50,237 bases of DNA from Verrucomicrobiaceae bacterium. Its GTDB lineage: Bacteria; Verrucomicrobiota; Verrucomicrobiia; Verrucomicrobiales; DEV007. Positions 1-7,818 of the stretch are shown here, piece after piece. How positions within the stretch are numbered: the stretch's first letter is position 1; the number at the start of each line of letters is the position of its first letter. The position numbers and the translations under genes were made by a program. The stretch spans positions 1-50,237 of the forward strand of contig SHBV01000020.1 of the NCBI GenBank assembly GCA_004211885.1, given 5' to 3'. The notes beneath the pieces were generated by a model, which did no database searches, was not told the DNA's origin, and was given only the letters and a program-made list of their open reading frames with translations.

Positions 1-3000
1 TTTCATCACCTGTTATCTCAATGCTCTGGCTACCGTTAAGGTAAACAGCTCCATCAAACTTACCAGTCTGGAACTCAATTGGACCACCTTCTTCGACGCC
101 GTGATTCTCAGCTTTCGCGTCATCAAAGTCGGAGTCGAGCGGCCAGTAGGAAACTAGGTTCGTTTCAAAGGCAATCGCAGTGACGACTAACGGATCGGTT
201 CCGTCCTGAATCTCATTGAAGTCACTGATTCCATCACCGTCCGTGTCCCTATTATCAGGGTCCGTTCCTGCAGCAATCTCTGCTCCATCGAGGAGACCAT
301 CACCGTCCGCGTCAGGTTTCAATGGATTCGTCTCATGCACTTCGATTTCATCTTTGTCACTGAGACCGTCCTCGTCCGAGTCCGCCATGTCAGGCTTGGT
401 CCTTAATTCGTACTCTTCAATGTTCGTTAACCCGTCCTCATCATCGTCTCCTTCAGGATCATCAACTCCGTACTTCTCTTCCCAATAATCAGGTAATCCA
501 TCACCGTCCGCGTCATCGCTGCCGGCGACTGCGATCACTAGATTGTCAATGAACAGGTCCTCATTGGCACCGCCTACGCGGGCCGAGATAATAAAGTTAT
601 GTTCGTCATTGGCAACGAAGTCTCCAGTGTCCACGTTGCTAAAATCAGCGTTAGTGGTCAGTCCGGTCGTCGAGAAAGAAGCCCCGGAGGCTGGGTTCCA
701 GCTAATCTCCACGGTTCCTGTCTTCCTTGAGTCATCCTCAAGAATGACACCATTAGTAAACTCGAGCTGGCCAACGTCAGCTCCTCCGGCAAGACCCGAA
801 ATGTTCACGCCCTGCTCAGCGTCACCGTTCCGCCAAGTATCAACTTCCCAGGAGATGTTCTCAGTCACGCCCGGGCGTCCGGCCATTCCTTCTTCAGCTT
901 GTCCCTGGTCACCGAGTGGTGCATCACCGTAGTTGAAGGAGAAACCATCTGCAGGATCATTTGCGCCTGGTGAGTCATACAATTCATAATCAAAGCTCAC
1001 CGTGAATCCCTGAGAAGAGCCTGGCAGTGCCGGGACCGAAAAGCTCGAAAAGCCGAGCCCCTGCTGGTCAATGGTCAATTGCAGGCGTCCGTCCTGTACC
1101 GATGCGGCTTGACCGAAGATGACTGAGCCGTCTTCTAGGTCCGTGGTTCCATCATCAAATTCATCAAAGTTTTGTGAATACGTGGCGCCTGCTCCACCGG
1201 CTCCGATCGGGCTCGCTCCGTCAGCTAGGGCTTGAATCGTTCCTTCTGGAAGAACTTCCCTCCAGATGGCCACGTCATCAAGGTGCCCATCAAACTGTTC
1301 GCTGCCGTTATTACGGGCACCCAAAACGAAGGTGCCGCTACCGTTAGGCGCTCTCTGGGCCTGTGGGCCTCCGTCAAGCTGGCCGTTCAGGTAAATAGCG
1401 GCCGTGTCAGCGGCTCCGTCATAAGTCCATACCGCATGAATCCATTCTTCAGCTTCGAGCGGGGTACTGGCGTTCCAGTCCGCTCCCCAGTGCGCACTGT
1501 GAAGGACACCACCATTACGGATTCCGTTATGGATTCCCTGATTGGTCTGGCCCCAGATGAAGCCCTGACCACCGGCAGAACCGATCGGCTTGATCCAACA
1601 CGCGAAGGTATAACTGCCATCCTCAAAGGTATTAATATCAGAACCCATATCGATACCAAAAAAGTCGAGATGACCACCCGTGAAGCTTGCCCCGGTCCTT
1701 GGCGTTGATCCGCCCTCTGCTCCATCCACATCAAAGCTAACGGCTCCATCAATTTCTCCGTCATTGCCATTAGCACTGAGGTCCACTGCCTCGTCTTCAA
1801 AGTCCACGAAAAGGTATGGAGGAGGTATCGCTCCCTTGCTTTTGGGATCATGGGGATCGGTTCCTCCCACAATCTCACCACCGTCGCCGTACCCGTCACC
1901 GTCCGTGTCGACATCATGAGGATCCGTTCCGGTATCGTCATTATCAACTAAGGTTCCTGAATTGGTTTCGACTCCATCCAAGAGCCCATCACCATCCGTG
2001 TCTGCATTTTTAGGATCCGTTCCGGTATTAGTCGCACTCACATAAGTTCCGGTATTTGTTTCAACGCCGTCCAGGAGCCCATCCTCGTCCGTGTCTGCTA
2101 CGATCGGGTTCGTCTTGGTCTCCTCGTACTCATCGAGGTCTGTTAACCCGTCACCGTCAAAGTCTCCGGTACCTGAACCGGGGCCAGGGCCAGCAGCATT
2201 ACCGTTCAAGTCTTCAAGATTATCCACGATCCGCTCTTCCCATGAGTCGGGGAGTCCGTCCTGATCCAGATCACTGGGTGGAGCTGCGATTTGATTAGTG
2301 AGGCCATACATATGAAAGCTTCCGGGAGCTCCCTGAACTTCATCATCTGCCACAGTGAACTTGACTAGGAGTTCCTCATCATCACCTGCAGTGTATCTGT
2401 AACTGATATAATAGGCCTGATCCCGTGATTCCATGTTGACGGGCTCGGTCTCGGGGTGATCCTCACTGAATGTGACAGTGTCTATGGTTTCTCCTGAAAT
2501 GAACTCGATGGTCTGTTGGCGTTGGGTGCTGTTATCCCATTTGCGTGCATATAGGCGCAACTCATAGTATTGACCTTCTGTGAGTCCGCTCAGAGTAAAG
2601 GTCTGATTAGAACCTACAGCACCATCATTATTGAAAGTGAATGAGCCTAAGAGTGCTTGAAGCCCTGGCCCTGTCACACCGCTGGATCCGACGTCCCATC
2701 CACCATTATTATTATCGAGTTGATTTTTGACCGAAGACACGTCCCAGTAAAAGTCTTCCGGGGTCGTTGTATTGTTGAGTAATTCAAATTCCACACCATT
2801 AACAGTTTCGGCTCCTCCTCCACTAATTGTATGCGTATAAGTATTGTCAGGACTTATGCCGGTACTCTCATCATCAGTGAGGGGTCCTACGAAAGAAATA
2901 ATGCTAGCAGGAGTCGTTGAGTTGAGGATGATTCCCTGAAGTATAGGATTACCATCAGCAGCTACTTGGGCAGCACCCCCAATGTCATTTTGCATGCTGA

Positions 3001-3625
3001 TAGCGATGGTTCCGTCGTCTGTGGCACTGAAGTTTCCTGAATAAACGAACGAATTTTCTGGTGTCCAGAATCCGTCACCACCCTCTGAAGTGATATTATC
3101 AACCACTAACTCATCATTCACGGCAATGTCCCAGCCGCGGTTCCGGTCCGCTCCTTCATTGAAAAGTAACTGTACGTTATAGATGCTACCTGGATTGAGC
3201 CCGTTGATGTCAACGGTCAGGGGATTAGGTGCTGCTGACCAGCGAATGTCACGCATGACTTCACTAAGATTTGAGACTGAATCCGCATCATCCCCAGTAA
3301 AGGATGGGCCTCCTCCTCCATTGGACCAGTTATCAATGAAATTAGTGGAAGTGGAAGTGACGCTGACCCCGTCCTTTTCTACCATTCCTTCTCCGACCGT
3401 TAGTTCGCCTAGACCGTCTCGGTCCGTATAAAATTCGACACCATTAATGATGGAGTCCCCGTTTCCGTAGACGTCTACCGCGATGATGGCATTTGCAGGA
3501 TCCAGATTAAGATCGTCTGGTCCGGCAATTTCTGTTATCTCTCCCTCGATGATTTCGAAGGCGTTACATATATGATTACCGGTCAAGGTCATCAATAAAA
3601 TTAAAAGCAGATGGAGTGTTTTCAT
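1..3625 (-). CDS. Large secreted calcium-repeat/LamG protein, C-terminus cut by window edge
   Basis: An uninterrupted minus-strand frame starts at ATG 3625 and is still open at base 1 (at least 1208 residues). The N-terminus is a signal peptide (MKTLHLLLILLMTLTG, then NA). Residues ~30-235 form a module shared with the CotH protein at 10292-15307 (GPDDLNLDP, IRWSAAP, NEGADRNRGWDIA). Next is a beta-rich stretch to ~450. Thrombospondin-type-3 calcium repeats (DTDGDGLLDG type) span ~450-600, a LamG/concanavalin-like domain ~600-800 (YTFACWIKP, IYLNGQLDG), and an L-type-lectin-like region ~810-1030. More DxDxDG repeats follow at ~1030-1140, and a second LamG domain begins before the edge. This architecture is typical of secreted PVC-phylum proteins. 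Binding of glycans or matrix is inferred; no catalytic domain is visible. The frame was checked at several points over its whole length. Confidence 0.85.
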   Translation of the reverse strand, partial: MKTLHLLLILLMTLTGNHICNAFEIIEGEITEIAGPDDLNLDPANAIIAVDVYGNGDSIINGVEFYTDRDGLGELTVGEGMVEKDGVSVTSTSTNFIDNWSNGGGGPSFTGDDADSVSNLSEVMRDIRWSAAPNPLTVDINGLNPGSIYNVQLLFNEGADRNRGWDIAVNDELVVDNITSEGGDGFWTPENSFVYSGNFSATDDGTIAISMQNDIGGAAQVAADGNPILQGIILNSTTPASIISFVGPLTDDESTGISPDNTYTHTISGGGAETVNGVEFELLNNTTTPEDFYWDVSSVKNQLDNNNGGWDVGSSGVTGPGLQALLGSFTFNNDGAVGSNQTFTLSGLTEGQYYELRLYARKWDNSTQRQQTIEFISGETIDTVTFSEDHPETEPVNMESRDQAYYISYRYTAGDDEELLVKFTVADDEVQGAPGSFHMYGLTNQIAAPPSDLDQDGLPDSWEERIVDNLEDLNGNAAGPGPGSGTGDFDGDGLTDLDEYEETKTNPIVADTDEDGLLDGVETNTGTYVSATNTGTDPKNADTDGDGLLDGVETNSGTLVDNDDTGTDPHDVDTDGDGYGDGGEIVGGTDPHDPKSKGAIPPPYLFVDFEDEAVDLSANGNDGEIDGAVSFDVDGAEGGSTPRTGASFTGGHLDFFGIDMGSDINTFEDGSYTFACWIKPIGSAGGQGFIWGQTNQGIHNGIRNGGVLHSAHWGADWNASTPLEAEEWIHAVWTYDGAADTAAIYLNGQLDGGPQAQRAPNGSGTFVLGARNNGSEQFDGHLDDVAIWREVLPEGTIQALADGASPIGAGGAGATYSQNFDEFDDGTTDLEDGSVIFGQAASVQDGRLQLTIDQQGLGFSSFSVPALPGSSQGFTVSFDYELYDSPGANDPADGFSFNYGDAPLGDQGQAEEGMAGRPGVTENISWEVDTWRNGDAEQGVNISGLAGGADVGQLEFTNGVILEDDSRKTGTVEISWNPASGASFSTTGLTTNADFSNVDTGDFVANDEHNFIISARVGGANEDLFIDNLVIAVAGSDDADGDGLPDYWEEKYGVDDPEGDDDEDGLTNIEEYELRTKPDMADSDEDGLSDKDEIEVHETNPLKPDADGDGLLDGAEIAAGTDPDNRDTDGDGISDFNEIQDGTDPLVVTAIAFETNLVSYWPLDSDFDDAKAENHGVEEGGPIEFQTGKFDGAVYLNGSQSIEITGDE
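1850..2110 (-). repeat. Tandem 93-bp coding repeats (TSP3 calcium-binding units)
   Basis: Three consecutive copies with a 93-bp period (31 residues), anchored on gtgtctgc/gtgtcgac at 2091, 1998 and 1905 of the plus strand. They encode DTDxDGxxDG calcium-binding loops followed by TGTDP. The first two copies are closely similar (GLLDGVETN(T/S)GT); the third has diverged. A second array with shorter spacing (66-69 bp) lies at about 190-510. Confidence 0.75.
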
Positions 3626-3692
3626 TATTGTGGAGGTTAAGGTTGATACATATTAAGCCAGATTATCTAGCCTTTGGTAAAGGAAAAATCCC

Positions 3693-5771
3693 TCACTTTC
3701 TATTGCTTCTGAAGGGACTCTTTGAGCTGTAGATTTCGGCTTTTTGCTGGAGTTTATCAACAATTTGGAGTTTTCCTGCAGCTCGTGCGCTTTGGATGGC
3801 TTTATTAATTGTTTTAACGGCTTCAGCAAATTGACCATTTTCTGCCTGAGCAGCGGCCAATGTGTCCAGAGTCGCAAAGTTCTTATGACCAGTCTGTTGA
3901 TTCACTTCCTTGGATAATTTTAGGGCGGACTTTGCATCCCTTATCTTATCATCAGGGTCCGTTGCCAGTATCCAGGCAAGATTATTTTTGGCATTAAGAG
4001 CCGGGTCGTTTTTAGAAATGATCTTGCGATAAATTTTGACTGCTTCTGAGGGATTTTTATTTCTCTGATGAGCGATGGCCAGATTGATCTGGTATGGAGT
4101 ATGTTCAGGCCTGAGGCCGATCGCGGCATTGAAGAAATTGATGGCTTCTTTTTCTCTGTCAATCTGTTGGTGAGCCTTGCCAAGAGTATCCAATATTACA
4201 GGATTACTGGATCCGGATTTTGCTATTTCTTGAAATGTAGCATTTGCAATGTCACGTTTTCCTGCCATCCAAAGCATGACACCAGATTGAATTTTTAGTA
4301 ATGGTTGATCTGGTAATAGACCGATGGCTTTCTGATATGCTGCGGCTGATAGTTTCCAGTTCTTTTGGCTCTGTTCCAGTGTAGCAATGAAGATCCAAGC
4401 CTTTGCTTTGTTGTTTGTACTTGAATTGTCTTTTTTTTCTATTGTTGCATCAGTTAATTTTTGAGCTTCTAGCAGTGCTTCCTTCAAGTAACCACCTTCT
4501 TGATAGGCCTTGGCAAAGTCGAGAGGGCCGATCTTGAAGAGTTCGGACCCATCGTTGCTATTGAAGGGGAATGATGCTTCAGAGACTGCCCTTGGTGAAG
4601 CGCTCAATAAATTTATGTCTTTGATCAATTGATCGGTGCTGACAGGGCCCCTGTAAATGATTGCGAGTTGCCCATATTTATCTAAAAGGAAACTCGTGGG
4701 CAGAGGCAATGGACGTTCACGGGAAAATAGTTGATTATTTAATAAGGTAAGAAGCCTCAGGCTCTTTGCGTCTGTGACTCCGACTTTGAATGGATAGTCA
4801 TTTTTCTTAATTAGTTCTTTGGCTTTTTCGAGGTCAGGTTTTGAATTATTTTCAGTGATGGCTTCAGTTGTCAGTGCAATGATCTGCAAGTCCTTGGATT
4901 GAATTTGGCTGTAATATTTTTTGAATTCAGATAATTCTGCCACGCATGGTCCGCACCAGCTTGCCCAGAGATTGATCAGTGTAGGTGACTTGCCATCCTG
5001 ATCCGGATCATATCGTTTTAAATTACCGTTGAAATTGACGTATTCTAAGAGTGGAGCCTTGACCCTTTGGGTCAGGATGATTCGTGCCCGTTCTGTTTGA
5101 CTTTGCGGTTCGGGCCTAGATTCTGGAAGATTAATTTTACGTTCCTTCTTAGTCATTTCTTGCGCCTTCCCTGATCCCTGAACGATGAGGTAAACTGATC
5201 CGGGAATGATCTTCTCAAAAATTTCTTTCTGTCCCCCTGGCCAGATCACTTCTAGGGCCCCTTTCTCAGAATCATTTTTTTGCATTCCGAAAAGAATTCG
5301 CTTACTGGATTGACTGAGGAAACCTCCACCAGCTCTGAGGCTTCGCGTCATTTTTCTGGATCCCATCTTGAGGGTCAGCTTTGCTCCGATCGCATCAAGG
5401 TTACATGTCGTTCCTTTGAGATATAAGCTGACTGAACCTGACCTTTGTCCTTCTTTCAGATTATTTCTGAGGAAACGTATCCTTGGTCCTTCCCGGTTCG
5501 TGGACCAAAGGTCAAGGTCCCCGTCATGGTCCCAGTCCGTTGCGATGATTGCTCTAGTGTCATCGATTAAATTTAGACCACTCGCGGCTGAAATGTCCGC
5601 GAATTTAATGCTGGATCCAGTCGTCTCTGAGCCGAGATTTAGAAAGCAGCAGTTCTTTTCGTATCCACTGAAAGAACGTCCTCGGGTTATCATGGAGCCG
5701 AGAGCGTCCCAATTTTGAAGATAGCTTCCTATTTCTGAACTTGGATTTTTTTTGAGGGGTGATTGCGCCAC
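3693..5771 (-). CDS. 3' part of interrupted FG-GAP/ASPIC-UnbV-thioredoxin-TPR gene
   Basis: This frame is the direct in-frame continuation of 5793-7676 past a single TGA. The open frame begins at 5792 (SFYWRQVV...), and the first possible start, GTG 5771, has no visible ribosome-binding site. Residues counted from GTG: end of the FG-GAP propeller to ~90 (WDHDGDLDLW), ASPIC/UnbV domain ~110-200 (IGAKLTL, VIWPGG), TlpA/ResA-like thioredoxin domain ~235-390 with active site WCGPC (272-276) and a likely cis-proline in LPTSFLLD, then TPR repeats ~410-690. The family is extracytoplasmic and the thioredoxin part would be redox active. The homology runs through the stop, so the fragment is unlikely to be an independent gene. 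Either the stop is read through, or the parent gene is a pseudogene, or the base call is wrong. Confidence 0.8.
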   Translation of the reverse strand: MAQSPLKKNPSSEIGSYLQNWDALGSMITRGRSFSGYEKNCCFLNLGSETTGSSIKFADISAASGLNLIDDTRAIIATDWDHDGDLDLWSTNREGPRIRFLRNNLKEGQRSGSVSLYLKGTTCNLDAIGAKLTLKMGSRKMTRSLRAGGGFLSQSSKRILFGMQKNDSEKGALEVIWPGGQKEIFEKIIPGSVYLIVQGSGKAQEMTKKERKINLPESRPEPQSQTERARIILTQRVKAPLLEYVNFNGNLKRYDPDQDGKSPTLINLWASWCGPCVAELSEFKKYYSQIQSKDLQIIALTTEAITENNSKPDLEKAKELIKKNDYPFKVGVTDAKSLRLLTLLNNQLFSRERPLPLPTSFLLDKYGQLAIIYRGPVSTDQLIKDINLLSASPRAVSEASFPFNSNDGSELFKIGPLDFAKAYQEGGYLKEALLEAQKLTDATIEKKDNSSTNNKAKAWIFIATLEQSQKNWKLSAAAYQKAIGLLPDQPLLKIQSGVMLWMAGKRDIANATFQEIAKSGSSNPVILDTLGKAHQQIDREKEAINFFNAAIGLRPEHTPYQINLAIAHQRNKNPSEAVKIYRKIISKNDPALNAKNNLAWILATDPDDKIRDAKSALKLSKEVNQQTGHKNFATLDTLAAAQAENGQFAEAVKTINKAIQSARAAGKLQIVDKLQQKAEIYSSKSPFRSNRK

Positions 5772-5795
5772 GACCTGGCGCCAGTAAAAGCTTCA
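5765..5795 (-). other. In-frame TGA followed by SECIS-like hairpin
   Basis: TGA occupies 5795-5793. On the minus strand the stem GCGCCA (5781-5776) pairs perfectly with TGGCGC (5770-5765) around the loop GGTCG (5775-5771). Seventeen bases separate the TGA from the loop. From memory of bacterial SECIS elements, a spacing of about 16-37 bases and a G in the first two loop positions are typical, and the E. coli fdhF loop contains GGUCU at nearly this distance. No bulged U like fdhF U17 is visible. The hairpin also lies within codons for the WRQVV stretch, so coincidence is quite possible. Confidence 0.35.
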
Positions 5796-7676
5796 CAAGT
5801 CACCAGTGTCACCTGATTGTGTAATGAATCCGTTTCCCACGATAATGTCCTGCATTCCATCATTATTAATGTCTGCGAACCTTGATCCCCATGCCCATCT
5901 TCCCATCGTTACTCCTGCTTCGATACTGACATCTTTAAATTTCCCATTTCCGGAATTTAAGAAAAGAGAATTACCGCGCGCGTGTCGCCTAAAACCTGTG
6001 ATGGATTCTTGGTCAGCTTCTTTCTGGAATTGGCGTTGATAAGCGATCCGGTTACCAGCGGAGGACCACATGTTACTTACGTACAAGTCCTGATCGCCGT
6101 CCCCATCAGCATCTGACCAAGAAACTGACATGCCTGCTGACATGTCTTCGACTCCAGCTTCTGCGGCGACATCAACGAACTGGGCATTGCCTGAGCTGTC
6201 CCTATCATTCCTGTAAAGATTATTGCGTCCATAATCGTTGGCCACGTAAAGGTCAGGGTCTCCGTCCTGGTCGTAATCTTCCCATGAAGAGGCGAGTGTG
6301 AATCGCCGATTATTTACATCCATTCCAATGCTCATGGTGACGTTCTTGAATTGCCAGTTCAGATCGTTTCTTAATAGAGCGTTACGTCCCCCATTATTGG
6401 CATCATGGTAAGGGATCGGGCGAGCAAGCATCTGGTTCCCGTTTCCATGAACCGAAGAGCGTCGTAAGGAGTAGCAACCGACATGAAGGTCAAGGTCTCC
6501 GTCCAAATCATAATCAGCGGCACTGATGCACATCGGGGCAGATTCCGGAATTAACTTGGTGGTCTTTACGGTGAAGTTTGCTCTTCCGTCATTCGCCATA
6601 AATATTATACCTAGTGTTGTGGCAATGACGAGGTCCTGATCTCCGTCATTGTCCATGTCAAGGAACAGTGCTGATTGTGTTTGTAGTCGGAAATTGGTTC
6701 CTGAAAGTGAAGACGCGTCAATGAGTTGTCCATCAGACTTGCTAATAAATAATCGATTAGGTAAACCACCAGGTTCACAGACATAGATGTCATCGATCCC
6801 GTCTCCGTTAACGTCCCCGATAGTGATTCCGTGCCAACCAGAGAGTCCTATGCCGTACCGATTTTCTAACCTCGATGCCCAATAATCTGTGCCCCTAAGG
6901 AATTGATTGTTGAAGTCCCTGCATTGACTAAAGATGGACCCTGTGCAGTCACTGAATAGGGGAGTGCCTTTATCGAGCAAGCCAATGCTTTGCTCGAATT
7001 CATTGACTTTGATTGATATGATTTTGGGTAGATCTGAAGCTGATGCCCATTCCCATACACAATGCCAGCGTGCTTTCTGACTAATGATCTCTTTTTGGGT
7101 GTGACCGATAATCTCTACATAAGATTCGCTTGTAGATTTTCCTGATTCATTGATTGAAACATTGAAGGTTTTGAATTTTACATCAATTTTTGTTGCTTCT
7201 AATATCGGTTCAACTAATTCGCTCAGAGCATTTCTGAATGATTTATTTTCTTCTGGTGATTGTTCTGGTGATGCATCATGTAAGACTCTGAATGAGGAAT
7301 CATTAAAAACACTTTTCAGATTCTTTGGGGCCAATTGGACGGGTTGAAAATCATTAGCTATTAGGCTGGATGCATCGACTTGTGAAATGGTCTTCGGGTC
7401 CTTTATAATTTCTCCCAGATCTTTGAGCTGAGAATCAGCCAGTTCATTGAAAACTTCTCCTTTCCAAGGATCCTTTTTGGGTTCTTTGTGCAGAGTCTCA
7501 CTGACCAAGCCGATCGGCTCTAGCGGGATCACGGCATCGATTGATGTGAGAGTCTTCTTGTCGTCTTGTTTTTCAGTTGTCCCTGCCTTTTTATCCTCAG
7601 CAGAATGTTCCTGATCTCCGCAACCAATGATTGCTAGACTGAGAATAATTGGAGAAATGAGAAGGAGAAACCGCAT
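5793..7676 (-). CDS. FG-GAP repeat lipoprotein, 5' part of TGA-interrupted gene
   Basis: 627 residues from ATG 7676. A lipoprotein signal with lipobox IIGC (cysteine at residue 19) precedes a charged linker. Residues ~30-270 are an unrecognised globular region. About 270-627 hold FG-GAP/VCBS beta-propeller repeats with DxDGDGxxD calcium loops (DVNGDGIDD, DMDNDGDQD, DYDLDGDLD, DYDQDGDPD, DADGDGDQD, DINNDGMQD). It ends GNGFITQSGDTGDL followed by TGA. The next codons in the same frame continue the propeller and lead into ASPIC/UnbV, thioredoxin and TPR domains (3693-5792). Read through the TGA, the product would be 1327 residues with the TGA at position 628. It is divergent from the SCO-FG-GAP gene at 7819, sharing a 142-base intergenic region. 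It is probably anchored in the outer membrane facing outward; its ligand is unknown. Confidence 0.85.
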   Translation of the reverse strand: MRFLLLISPIILSLAIIGCGDQEHSAEDKKAGTTEKQDDKKTLTSIDAVIPLEPIGLVSETLHKEPKKDPWKGEVFNELADSQLKDLGEIIKDPKTISQVDASSLIANDFQPVQLAPKNLKSVFNDSSFRVLHDASPEQSPEENKSFRNALSELVEPILEATKIDVKFKTFNVSINESGKSTSESYVEIIGHTQKEIISQKARWHCVWEWASASDLPKIISIKVNEFEQSIGLLDKGTPLFSDCTGSIFSQCRDFNNQFLRGTDYWASRLENRYGIGLSGWHGITIGDVNGDGIDDIYVCEPGGLPNRLFISKSDGQLIDASSLSGTNFRLQTQSALFLDMDNDGDQDLVIATTLGIIFMANDGRANFTVKTTKLIPESAPMCISAADYDLDGDLDLHVGCYSLRRSSVHGNGNQMLARPIPYHDANNGGRNALLRNDLNWQFKNVTMSIGMDVNNRRFTLASSWEDYDQDGDPDLYVANDYGRNNLYRNDRDSSGNAQFVDVAAEAGVEDMSAGMSVSWSDADGDGDQDLYVSNMWSSAGNRIAYQRQFQKEADQESITGFRRHARGNSLFLNSGNGKFKDVSIEAGVTMGRWAWGSRFADINNDGMQDIIVGNGFITQSGDTGDL

Positions 7677-7818
7677 CGAGGGGCGTCAGATGAACAAAAC
7701 ATTAACACAAAACCTGAATTATGATATGAAGAAAGCTACGATTTGCCCCATCGCCTTTAGCTGGAAACTGTTCTTATTGAGTGGTATAGGAATTGGAGTG
7801 AGTTCTTTGTCCCATCAA
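7677..7818. promoter_or_regulatory. Divergent intergenic region between the two FG-GAP lipoprotein genes
   Basis: 142 bases separate the minus-strand ATG (7676) from the preferred plus-strand ATG (7819), so promoters for both genes should lie here. The plus-strand frame is open through the whole stretch, with earlier ATGs at 7690 (preceded by GAGGGG) and 7726. If 7690 is the true start, only 13 bases would remain for divergent promoters. No clear -35/-10 pair could be assigned. Confidence 0.4.

Noticed and set aside
190..510. Regularly spaced repeats that could suggest a CRISPR array
   Set aside because: Spacing of 66-69 bases matches calcium-loop codons in a continuous reading frame; there are no identical repeats or cas genes.
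1387..1947. 186-codon minus-strand open frame within the large left-edge gene
   Set aside because: It is a different frame of the same strand as the real gene, arises from the repeated calcium-loop codons, and its translation is low-quality (MIMTIPERILMM...) with no domain.
5771..5771. GTG at 5771 as an independent gene start for the thioredoxin/TPR part
   Set aside because: No ribosome-binding site, the start falls in the middle of a propeller blade, and homologous sequence continues upstream through the TGA.
7690..7692. ATG 7690 as start of the SCO-FG-GAP gene, supported by GAGGGG upstream
   Set aside because: It places 43 non-signal-like residues before a perfect lipoprotein signal at 7819 and leaves 13 bases for two divergent promoters. 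It cannot be fully excluded.
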